Assembly: GCA_016185425.1 (NCBI GenBank) | Contig: JACPNQ010000003.1 | Location: 62,001 to 126,000, forward strand | Direction of reading: 5' to 3' | DNA from: Acidobacteriota bacterium | Lineage (GTDB): Bacteria; Acidobacteriota; Terriglobia; Bryobacterales; Bryobacteraceae | DNA length: 64,000 nt | Shown here: piece after piece, positions 1-8,156 of the stretch | Numbering within the stretch: position 1 is the stretch's first letter | Layout of the letters: each line of letters starts with the position of its first letter | Translations under genes and position numbers: made by a program | The notes under the pieces: model-generated | What the model saw: the letters and a program-made list of their open reading frames with translations, nothing else | What the model was told of the DNA's origin: nothing | Databases searched by the model: none

Positions 1-1059
1 GCGCAGCTTGTCGAACATCGGAAATCGTGCATAAAAGAGCCCGTGTAAAATCGAGTTCTCACCAAACGCCAGAAAGAGTGAGTAAACAGCAAGGAAGAGA
101 AATATGCGTGCGGTTCTCGTGCGTCGAAAGGTCAGAAAACCCATAACCGCTAAAGCCATCACACCAGCGCCAAGAAATGGATTCAGCGCCGCATCCCGAT
201 GAAATCCATTAATAACGAGTCCCGGCAGCGACGCCGCATCCAGCGAGTAGTGCCTGTGCACCGCGAATGGGATCTGTTGGTCGAACGTCACCGGCTCTTT
301 CGCATTCACGAAGCGGTAGGAGACCCGCCAGTACTCCATCGCGGGCAATGATTGCGCCGCGCCAACCAGGAAGAAGAACAGGCCAAACACCGCTAAGCCG
401 CCAGCCACCCAGACACTGCGGCGAGCAACGAGCGAATACAACGTCAACCCCGCTACCGTCGCGAGAATAATCACCGGCGCGCTGTGATGACCCGCAAGCA
501 CCGCCGCTCCCGCCGCAACTCCCGCTGTCGCCGCGTAGACCAGCTTGCCCGGTGCCCGCAAATAACGAATCCAAAAAAGCAATACGACAGGCAGAAAAAT
601 CGCGCCATTCAGCATCTGCGGCCAATCCACAGTCGCCATGTATCCGCCGCCCCCGAATACAACAGCGGCCACCGCCGCGGCCGGCCGTCCAACCCGCAGC
701 ATCCTCAGCAATGCAAACATGGCCCACGCGCCCAGAACATGGATCAGTACGAAGTACGCGTTGAGGATCGGCACCTGCAACCGCCCGTGTGTCATCGGCG
801 ATAAAAACAGCAGCCAGTTCAAGGGAAACATCGCGCCGGGCTGCGTCTGTCCGATCAGCGACTGCCCGCACCACACATAGGGATCGAGGAGCGGAAATTG
901 CCCGTGGCGCCATTCCCGCGCCTGCATTTGTAACCACGGCAGCACCTGCTGCACGGTATCGTCGCCGTTCATCCAGGTGAATTGTCTGGAGAGTGTGATC
1001 TTCCAGAAGATCAGCACAATCCCCAGGGCAATCGCCGCCACATATCCCAGTCGGCGCAA
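1..1059 (-). CDS. YfhO-family integral membrane protein (3' end outside window)
   Basis: An uninterrupted reading frame of 353 codons runs off the left edge. Hydrophobic helices alternate with short loops, beginning with one at residues 5-19. Residues 41-71 carry the pattern seen near the N terminus of bacterial YfhO proteins: a tryptophan-rich loop, a GQFPLLDPY motif, then Gly and Gln before the next helix. YfhO proteins are GT-C-like polytopic membrane proteins; Bacillus YfhO is linked to teichoic acid glycosylation, but the substrate here is unknown. The start chosen is TTG, directly abutting the TAA of the upstream CRTAC1-like gene, with AGGGAG about 7 bases before it; an in-frame GTG lies 6 codons further in. 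It is the last visible gene of a coupled operon. Confidence 0.75.
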   Translation of the reverse strand, partial: MRRLGYVAAIALGIVLIFWKITLSRQFTWMNGDDTVQQVLPWLQMQAREWRHGQFPLLDPYVWCGQSLIGQTQPGAMFPLNWLLFLSPMTHGRLQVPILNAYFVLIHVLGAWAMFALLRMLRVGRPAAAVAAVVFGGGGYMATVDWPQMLNGAIFLPVVLLFWIRYLRAPGKLVYAATAGVAAGAAVLAGHHSAPVIILATVAGLTLYSLVARRSVWVAGGLAVFGLFFFLVGAAQSLPAMEYWRVSYRFVNAKEPVTFDQQIPFAVHRHYSLDAASLPGLVINGFHRDAALNPFLGAGVMALAVMGFLTFRRTRTARIFLFLAVYSLFLAFGENSILHGLFYARFPMFDKLR

Positions 1060-2664
1060 TTACGGCTCCCTGTATTCAAGGTGCCGCCGCGTCTTCACAT
1101 TCTCGAACGTCTGCCTCTTCCCGCTCGGCCACTCAATCTCCACCTTCACCGATGCCTCTTTCCCCAAACCGAATACGAGCGCCAAATCACTCTGGCTGCA
1201 GTAGCTCGACCCGCTGTGCACCGTCTGCCATTGCCTTCCGGACGCCGAAGTCACGCGGACTACGGCCCCGAGCGCGGATGCCTTCCCGTGCAGTCGAACA
1301 GACAAGTAGTTATTCTTGTTCCCGCCATCGTTCCGGTACAGCACCGCGGGCCCGTGGTTATTGGAGATCAGCACGTCCAGGTCGCCATCGCGATCGATAT
1401 CCGCATAGGCCGCGCCGCGCGCCACCAGCGCCTGCTGAAACGCCGCGCCAACGACCCTGCTGGCATCGGAAAACTTCCCCTGCCCCTCGTTGCGGAACAG
1501 CAGCGGCGGCTGCCGAAATTGAATCTTCGGCTGCACACGGCCGATGTCCTCATCGATATGACCGTTGGCCGCGAAGATATCGGGCCGCCCATCCAGATCG
1601 TAATCGAAGAAAAACACGCCGAATGCAAGCGAAAGCAGACTCGATTTCCCTACCGCGCTGCGTGGCGCTTCATCGACGAATAGCCCGTTCCCTTCGTTGT
1701 GATACAGCCCCAGCATCTGATTCGAGAAATTGCCGACCAGCAGGTGCATGTGGCCAGACCCGTCGTAGTCGATGGCGTCCACGCCCATCGCCCCGCGCGC
1801 TACGCCATCCTCGCTAAACGCCACTCCCGCCTGCACCGCAACATCGGTGAACGTTCCGTTGCGGTTGTTCCGGTAGAGCTTGTTCGGCTGCGTGTCATTG
1901 GCCACAAAGATATCGGCATGCCCGTCGCCGTTGTAGTCCAGCACCGCGATCCCCAACGACTTCGTTGTGGCCTCCGCCAACCCCGCCTTCGCCGTCACAT
2001 CCTCAAACTTCCCGCCGCCAACATTCCGATACAGCTTGTTCGCCAGGCCCTTGTAGCTCTCCGGCGTGCAGTACGATTTCGCCGACCCATCCAGAGAACA
2101 AAAGATATCGCCCTTCGCCGACCACTGCACATAGTTGGCGACAAACAGGTCCGCCCGGCCGTCTTTGTCGTAATCGAGAAACGCCGCGCTCGATGGAAAG
2201 CCCCGGTTCACAATTCCGCTTTCCGCGGTCACATCGCGAAATTTAAAGTTCCCTTCGTTGCGGAACAACCGATCGCCTTCCAGAGCCGTAATGTAGAGAT
2301 CGTCGCGTCCGTCGTTGTCGACATCGGCAAACGCCACACCCATGCCGTAAAGCTCAACATCCAATCCACTCCCGGCCGTGACGTTGGTGAATGTCCCATT
2401 CCTGTTATTGCGGTACAGCGCCTGCACGGAGCGCCTGCCGCGCGGAGTCCAGTCCTTACTATTCACCAGGACAATGTCGGGCCAGCCGTCCCCATCGGCA
2501 TCAATGAATGCGCACCCGCTGCCCATCGTCTCCGGCAGCCACCGCTTCCCCGCCCGTCCGGAGTTGTGTGTGAACGAGATTCCCGCCGCTTTCGTGATGT
2601 CGGTGAACTGCACCGTTTGCGGCAGCGCGGTAACCGCCGTCAAGAAGAGGAGTGTCGTCTTCAC
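1060..2664 (-). CDS. CRTAC1-like FG-GAP/ASPIC-UnbV secreted protein
   Basis: 534 residues. A short signal peptide (about residues 1-16) is followed by at least seven calcium-binding-like DxDxDGxxD loops, such as DADGDGWPD, DVDNDGRDD, DYDKDGRAD and DIDRDGDLD, typical of FG-GAP/VCBS blades of an integrin-alpha-like beta-propeller. Residues about 455-520 match the ASPIC/UnbV module, including IEWPSGK. Such proteins are exported and thought to bind ligands or partner proteins; no enzymatic role is established. The ATG overlaps the TGA of the upstream cytochrome gene by four bases (ATGA), so translation is probably coupled. The family call is firm; the function is not known. Confidence 0.88.
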   Translation of the reverse strand: MKTTLLFLTAVTALPQTVQFTDITKAAGISFTHNSGRAGKRWLPETMGSGCAFIDADGDGWPDIVLVNSKDWTPRGRRSVQALYRNNRNGTFTNVTAGSGLDVELYGMGVAFADVDNDGRDDLYITALEGDRLFRNEGNFKFRDVTAESGIVNRGFPSSAAFLDYDKDGRADLFVANYVQWSAKGDIFCSLDGSAKSYCTPESYKGLANKLYRNVGGGKFEDVTAKAGLAEATTKSLGIAVLDYNGDGHADIFVANDTQPNKLYRNNRNGTFTDVAVQAGVAFSEDGVARGAMGVDAIDYDGSGHMHLLVGNFSNQMLGLYHNEGNGLFVDEAPRSAVGKSSLLSLAFGVFFFDYDLDGRPDIFAANGHIDEDIGRVQPKIQFRQPPLLFRNEGQGKFSDASRVVGAAFQQALVARGAAYADIDRDGDLDVLISNNHGPAVLYRNDGGNKNNYLSVRLHGKASALGAVVRVTSASGRQWQTVHSGSSYCSQSDLALVFGLGKEASVKVEIEWPSGKRQTFENVKTRRHLEYREP

Positions 2665-5252
2665 AGGGCGGACTCGTGATCGTGAATCATCTGGCGTTCG
2701 TTGTTATCTTCGCGGCTTTGCAGCCGGCGCGTCTGTGTGATCGACTGCGACGCCTCGTCGGCCTTGAACCGCTGGAACAGTTTCTGCTCGCGATCGGCGT
2801 TCGCGCTGTCGCTCAACCCGCGATACGCGAGCATCAGCGTGTAATGCGCCTGCACGTCTTCCGGGTCAATAGCCAATACGCGTTTGCCTGCCTCCACGCT
2901 CGCCTTGTAATCGCGGCGTAGGAACTGAATCCGGGCCACCTGGTTCTGCGCGACGCGATCGCGGGGATACTGTTCCACAACGCGGCCAAGGCTCGCCAGC
3001 GCCGCGTCATAGTCGCCGTCCGCTTTCTGCACCAGCGCCAGGAAGAAGTGCGCGCGCGCCAGGTTCGGTTGCAGTTCCAGGGCCTTCTTCAGGTATGGCT
3101 TCGCCGCCTCCGTCTCGCCCTCCTGACTCAACGCTCGCGCCACGTTCACGTAGCCGTCGGCATACTCGGGCTCAGCCGCGATTACCTTCTTGAACGCAAA
3201 CTCCGCGCCCTTGATGTCACCCTGCAGCAGCATGCCGATGCCCCAATCGTTCCAACGTTCCCGGTCCGGCTTCTGCACAACGGGTTGCCACACGGTCGGC
3301 GCCGCGCCAAGGCTTAGCTTCGCCTTCGCCTCTGCGATCGTCACAATCGGCAGCACCGGAGTCTTATCCGGAAACGCGGTAAAGGCGAACTCATTGTAGA
3401 AGTGCGAAAACTTGCGGTGATTCAGCTTGAGCTGAAACTGGATCGGCCCTTTCGCGTCTTTCGGAATGCTCACTTTGTAATGAACCGTATCGGCCGCCCC
3501 CGGAGGAATCAAACGCACGTACAGGCTGCTCCGCGCCTGCCATGCATTCCGCTTGTTGATGTGGTTGGAATCGCCGTCCAGCAGATACGACCTGTAAAAA
3601 TGCGCCGCCGGATCCACTGGGCCTTTCCCGTCGCCGGCTACTTTCCCGCTCCAGAACACCACCTTTCCCGTTGCGTCCGTTCCAATTAGCTCCAGCCAAA
3701 CATCAAATGCATCCACGGTTCCGCCCGGGAAAAAGTGTCCGATCTTTCGCGTGCGCACAACAGCATCCATCCGAATCGTGTCGCCCGGCTGGAACGTCAC
3801 CGCCCCACGATCGAGCGGCGCGGCCACGTCGTTGATTTCGCGGATCATTACCGGACCTCCGCTCTCCGCTTCCTCCCCCGTCGCGAACGTCGTCGATAAC
3901 TGTGGCGCGGCGTCTCCGCCTCTCCGGCGAGTTTCCGTGGCCGCGCCTTCGCGAATAGGCGTCGCAGCGAAGAGGTCCACTGTGATGAATCCGGACTTCA
4001 AAAACTTCTCCGTCTCCGTCATCTGCACCTTGTCGTTATTCACATGCGCCACCGCCGTGTTCGCCGCCGCAAAGCGATGACTGTGAATCTTCCCGTCGCG
4101 GCTGCCAGGGTCGTGCGATTCCGTAATCGGCATGTGGCAATCCGTGCACGTCTGCGATTTCGGCGGGTAATAGAAACTCCGCGCTCCCTGACCGCTCACG
4201 CCGGACGCCTGCCAATTGTCGTAATCGTTAAAGCCGCGCTGCCAGCGGTAATTGTTCACGGGGATGTCGAGGTGCACCTTGTGACACGTCGAGCAGAACT
4301 CGGAGCTATCTTTCCGCATGAACGGCTTCATGAACGTCTTGCGGTGCGGTTCCGGATCTAAATACGTCAGGAAATTATCGAGAGCGCGAATGTACCGGTT
4401 GCGGCTCGATGCCAGCTCATGCAGCGGCGGATACTCGATTGTGAATCCGCCGTTCCCCATCGACGAGTCGACGTTCGAAATCGAGTGGCACGACACGCAG
4501 CCCAACCCATTCTGCGCCTCCGGCGTGTCCACCTGTTCCTTGATCGGCCGTTCGAACCTTCCATTAAAGAACACCGCGTGATCGTGGCAGCCGGCGCACC
4601 ACTTGCTGCCTTTCGTCCCCGTTGCATCCTGCATGTATTCGACCGACTTCCGGTAGAACTGATTGTTGAAGCTCGCAAAGTGATGCATCGACGAATTCCA
4701 CTGTTCATACGCATCCTTGTGGCACTCCCCACAAAGCTTCGAGTCCATAAAGAAATCGGACGGAATTGTCCCACCCACGTTTGTCCGCGAACTCGACGGC
4801 CAGAATGGACTCTTCGGCCCCGCTCCCTCCTCTTCCATCGACACAGGCACAATCGTGGGATTCACGATCCGCGGCTCATGCTGTGGCCGGAAGAACAGCG
4901 CCGCACCGCCGATCGTCAATACCATCGCCGCTGTGCGCAATCGCGGGAACCGCACAGCCGCCAATGCGATCACCGCCAGGCCCGCGGCGATATGCGCCCA
5001 CAGCACCTTTTGGTTCGGCGTTACCGCGCCTCTCCAAGTAAGGAACGCCCCAGTGCCAAAAACGATCAATGCCACCAACGCTCCTGTGCGCGAAAGATAC
5101 CGTACACCGAGCAGAAACAACAGCGCGCCCAGCCCCACATGGAGCAACACGTTGCCCATGTAGAAAATGGTGGGCTCGGCAAACGCGCCGATATACGCGG
5201 TGTTCAGCAGGAGCAGAACAAACGCGAATCCGATGGCAGCTCGCAGTTTCAT
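2661..5252 (-). CDS. Membrane-anchored pentahaem c-type cytochrome with C-terminal TPR domain
   Basis: 863 residues from the ATG that overlaps the preceding stop as ATGA; an in-frame upstream ATG 21 codons earlier lies inside the neighbouring gene and was not used. About five hydrophobic helices occupy residues 5-122. Five CXXCH haem sites follow, near residues 174 (CGECH), 219 (CAGCH), 252 (CVSCH), 320 (CSTCH) and 369 (CTDCH). Residues about 500-650 are beta-rich, and residues 669-840 are TPR repeats. Residues 434-468 are an Arg/Gly/Ala-rich stretch unlike the rest. The layout suggests an inner-membrane anchor with periplasmic haems and a protein-binding tail. It may pass electrons to or through the FG-GAP proteins encoded on either side; that is inference. 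It is not a recognised NrfA or octahaem enzyme. Confidence 0.85.
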   Translation of the reverse strand: MKLRAAIGFAFVLLLLNTAYIGAFAEPTIFYMGNVLLHVGLGALLFLLGVRYLSRTGALVALIVFGTGAFLTWRGAVTPNQKVLWAHIAAGLAVIALAAVRFPRLRTAAMVLTIGGAALFFRPQHEPRIVNPTIVPVSMEEEGAGPKSPFWPSSSRTNVGGTIPSDFFMDSKLCGECHKDAYEQWNSSMHHFASFNNQFYRKSVEYMQDATGTKGSKWCAGCHDHAVFFNGRFERPIKEQVDTPEAQNGLGCVSCHSISNVDSSMGNGGFTIEYPPLHELASSRNRYIRALDNFLTYLDPEPHRKTFMKPFMRKDSSEFCSTCHKVHLDIPVNNYRWQRGFNDYDNWQASGVSGQGARSFYYPPKSQTCTDCHMPITESHDPGSRDGKIHSHRFAAANTAVAHVNNDKVQMTETEKFLKSGFITVDLFAATPIREGAATETRRRGGDAAPQLSTTFATGEEAESGGPVMIREINDVAAPLDRGAVTFQPGDTIRMDAVVRTRKIGHFFPGGTVDAFDVWLELIGTDATGKVVFWSGKVAGDGKGPVDPAAHFYRSYLLDGDSNHINKRNAWQARSSLYVRLIPPGAADTVHYKVSIPKDAKGPIQFQLKLNHRKFSHFYNEFAFTAFPDKTPVLPIVTIAEAKAKLSLGAAPTVWQPVVQKPDRERWNDWGIGMLLQGDIKGAEFAFKKVIAAEPEYADGYVNVARALSQEGETEAAKPYLKKALELQPNLARAHFFLALVQKADGDYDAALASLGRVVEQYPRDRVAQNQVARIQFLRRDYKASVEAGKRVLAIDPEDVQAHYTLMLAYRGLSDSANADREQKLFQRFKADEASQSITQTRRLQSREDNNERQMIHDHESAL

Positions 5253-8110
5253 CGCTGGCTCACAAGGGGACGCACCAGCCGCAGCGCCGGCCGCGTGTTG
5301 TACTGCCGAATCCAATCGCCGCCCGGATGCGCTTCGCTTGGGGGATATGGGTAGATCGTCATATGGTGATGGGGAAGAGGCTCCACGGTTTGTGAATACG
5401 CGGTGTTCGGATCGCGATCCTTCGCCCAGCCATCCACTTTCAACAGAAAACTTCTCTGTTGACCTGCTGCCACGGCGGGCAAAGATGCGTCGAAACGAAG
5501 TGCTAATTCATCACCGCTACCCATCAGGACGACGCGATCGTCAATTGTATCAATCAGCTCACGCACTCCGCCATAACGCGTATATAGGCCCGGCGTGGGG
5601 TTCCACATCGACGACGCAAACACTCTCTCGTAGTGGAACCGCTCCGGCTCTTGCCGCCGCGGATCAATCGTCACTGCACTGAATCCGCGGAAGCGCAGCT
5701 CTGCCGATTGCAAGGCGGCCATGTGCATGCGGTGCGGCGGCACGGCCGTATCGGGCGTAAGAAACACGTCTGTCCAATGCACCGCCAGGTTCGTCACAAT
5801 CCGCAATCGCCCGGACCGCAGATTCTCCAACGGAACGACAATCGACTTCGGCTTCCCCGCCGGCAGTCCCATATCTTCCACCAGCGTGTACCACTTGCCA
5901 TTCACGTCCTGCGCCTCCAGCCGGGGAAACTGCAACTGTTGATCCCGCGTCTGCGCCGCCTGCATAAACGTCGATCCATCCGCCCAATCCACCCAGCCCG
6001 TCAGTACCAGCAGGGCATTCTTCGGCACGTTCGTACCGAAGTCAAAAACGTTCCCTTCCCGCTTGGGCGCAATCCGAGTCCTCGCCGCGTACAGCCGGAA
6101 CTCCGGGAACGGCGGCGCTTTGAACTTATCGTTCACGTACAGCGTTTCACCCTCCGCGTGATCCACCGCGATCAACTGCACCTGGTCCAGATAAGCAACC
6201 TCCGCAAGCTCCTCCGTAATCCGGATCTCGTAATGCCCATCCTTCACCGCCAGCGCCGAGGCCGGTATCTGAATGTACTCGTCATGATCGGTGGGAAAGT
6301 ACTGCCCATCCCCTGACGACGCCCCCAACGGCGCCACGCCCAGGATGTCAGTGATGTACTGAAACGCCTTCCCATTCCACGTCCAAATGTGCGGGCACGA
6401 CCCCGATAACCGCTGCGCCTCTTTATACACATACGCTTTCCGTCCGGCCTGCCGCACCTCATTCTGTATCAACCCGTTCGGCCACGTGATGCGCACCGTA
6501 TCCGCATGCGTATGCGCCCCTAGTGAGAACGTCAGTGGCGCACCGGTGTAGAACCGCTTCTGATACAGCCGCCCCGCCTTTACTTCCACTTCCGCCCCGA
6601 ACGCCAGCTTCGCGTTCTTCACTCCCTCCAACTGCGCGGTAATCCAATTCGGCGCAGGAGTCGTCGTGTTGCGCCGTTTCGTCAATACGCCCTTCGCATC
6701 GACAGTCCAAAGATCGATCCGTCCGTCCCCATCGAAATCATCCGCCGCCGCCACGCTCGTAATCGGCTCCAGAATCCCGTCCCCGTTCAGGTCCGCCGCC
6801 GTGTACATCGGCCCCTGCAAATCGTACGCGCCACGATTCTTCATGTCGAAAGGAGCCGCCAGTGGTGCGCGCACAGCCGGTTGCGCCTTATACACGCCGC
6901 CAAGCTGATCGCGATACAAGATCATCTCCCCATTCGCGTATGCGATCGCTACATCCAGCGCCTTCGAATCCGGTTCCACGCGCAGCGCATACGCCCGCAC
7001 GGCGCCCGCCGCAAACGGAAACGACTGCGCCTGAAACCCCTTGTCCCCCTCATTGCGCAGCAGCTTCGGCGAGGCGCCCAACAGCAACAGATCCTGATCG
7101 TAATCGTGGTCATAATCCAACCACAGCGCCGACGTATAAACGCCCTTGTCGATCAACTTCGCCGCGCCAAATCCCCCCGCGCCGCCGATATACAAACTCA
7201 CGCCCGCATTCGATAATACAGCCACATCCACCAAGCCATCGTTGTTCGCATCGCCAGCGGCGGCCGCATATGCCGGCGGCCCCACGCTCCAGCGCACCTG
7301 CCCATTCCGCCCGATAATGGCCACACCCGCGCTCGATGCGGCCAGCACGCCATCTTTAATCGCGGTCAACTGCGCCGTCGCCGGATCCATCGTGTATGCC
7401 ACGGCCGAATCCACAAACGTCGCCTTCACCGCCGAGGCCGCCGCCACCGGCTCCGGTTCATCGAGAATCTCCGAATACCACGACCACTCCAGATCCTCCG
7501 GAATCGGATCGCCTTCGCGCTCTTTCTTCAAGCGCTGAAAGATCTCCAACTCCTTCTTCCCCTCCTCCGCCTGTCCACTCTGCCGGTACAAATTGAACAA
7601 CTGGAAGTGCGGCCCGAAGAGCCGTCCGTCAAGAGCAATCGTCTTCTTAAACTCACCTATCGCTCCGGCATTGTCTCCGGATTGCTTCAGCAGAACGCCC
7701 AGATTATAGTGCCCGGGCGGATCGTTCGGAGCCAGCGCCACAAACCGCCGGATCTGCGCCAATGCTTTTTCCGTCTCTCCGAATTTCTTCCACTGAATCC
7801 CAAGGTTGAACCAGGTGTGTGCCATCGCGGGGGTCTGCCTCTGCACCCGCTCTAACTCCGCCATCCCTTCCTTGGTCGACCCCGCTCGCAGCAGCGCCAG
7901 GCCGTAGTTCAGACGGTCCTTCGCCTCGCCCGGATTCATCGCCACGGCCTTCGCGAATTCCGCCGCCGCTTCCTTGTGCGTCGTCGGGTTTTCGTAAAAG
8001 GCCTTGCCTAAATTACGAATCGCCGTCAACCGGTCGACGTCAATGGCCGGACGCTGGCCCAGGAGCAAAACGCCCGCTGCAAAAAGAAAAAGGCGCGAGT
8101 ACGTACCCAT
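5249..8110 (-). CDS. TPR / FG-GAP / ASPIC-UnbV protein with conserved C-terminal module
   Basis: 953 residues from ATG; TTG one codon earlier (8113) is an alternative. A signal peptide (about 1-20) precedes TPR repeats to about residue 200. FG-GAP-like loops follow at about 289, 333, 441 and 459 (for example DLNGDGILE, DFDGDGRID). An UnbV-like segment ends with ITWPNG near residue 543. Residues about 570-953 form a separate module that opens with CPHIWTWNGKAF and ends in a Pro/His-rich tail. This module recurs in similar acidobacterial proteins as far as I recall, but I know of no function. First gene of a four-gene coupled operon; its TGA overlaps the cytochrome start. Probably exported. Confidence 0.85.
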   Translation of the reverse strand: MGTYSRLFLFAAGVLLLGQRPAIDVDRLTAIRNLGKAFYENPTTHKEAAAEFAKAVAMNPGEAKDRLNYGLALLRAGSTKEGMAELERVQRQTPAMAHTWFNLGIQWKKFGETEKALAQIRRFVALAPNDPPGHYNLGVLLKQSGDNAGAIGEFKKTIALDGRLFGPHFQLFNLYRQSGQAEEGKKELEIFQRLKKEREGDPIPEDLEWSWYSEILDEPEPVAAASAVKATFVDSAVAYTMDPATAQLTAIKDGVLAASSAGVAIIGRNGQVRWSVGPPAYAAAAGDANNDGLVDVAVLSNAGVSLYIGGAGGFGAAKLIDKGVYTSALWLDYDHDYDQDLLLLGASPKLLRNEGDKGFQAQSFPFAAGAVRAYALRVEPDSKALDVAIAYANGEMILYRDQLGGVYKAQPAVRAPLAAPFDMKNRGAYDLQGPMYTAADLNGDGILEPITSVAAADDFDGDGRIDLWTVDAKGVLTKRRNTTTPAPNWITAQLEGVKNAKLAFGAEVEVKAGRLYQKRFYTGAPLTFSLGAHTHADTVRITWPNGLIQNEVRQAGRKAYVYKEAQRLSGSCPHIWTWNGKAFQYITDILGVAPLGASSGDGQYFPTDHDEYIQIPASALAVKDGHYEIRITEELAEVAYLDQVQLIAVDHAEGETLYVNDKFKAPPFPEFRLYAARTRIAPKREGNVFDFGTNVPKNALLVLTGWVDWADGSTFMQAAQTRDQQLQFPRLEAQDVNGKWYTLVEDMGLPAGKPKSIVVPLENLRSGRLRIVTNLAVHWTDVFLTPDTAVPPHRMHMAALQSAELRFRGFSAVTIDPRRQEPERFHYERVFASSMWNPTPGLYTRYGGVRELIDTIDDRVVLMGSGDELALRFDASLPAVAAGQQRSFLLKVDGWAKDRDPNTAYSQTVEPLPHHHMTIYPYPPSEAHPGGDWIRQYNTRPALRLVRPLVSQR

Positions 8111-8156
8111 CAAGAGGATTGTACTCGCGCCCGTCAGGTTCGGGAAATAGTAGGTT

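Noticed and set aside
209..937. 242-codon frame on the minus strand near the left edge
   Set aside because: It lies inside the YfhO-like gene in another frame and has Cys/Arg/Gly-rich shadow composition. The membrane-protein frame is open to the edge and has a clear family motif.
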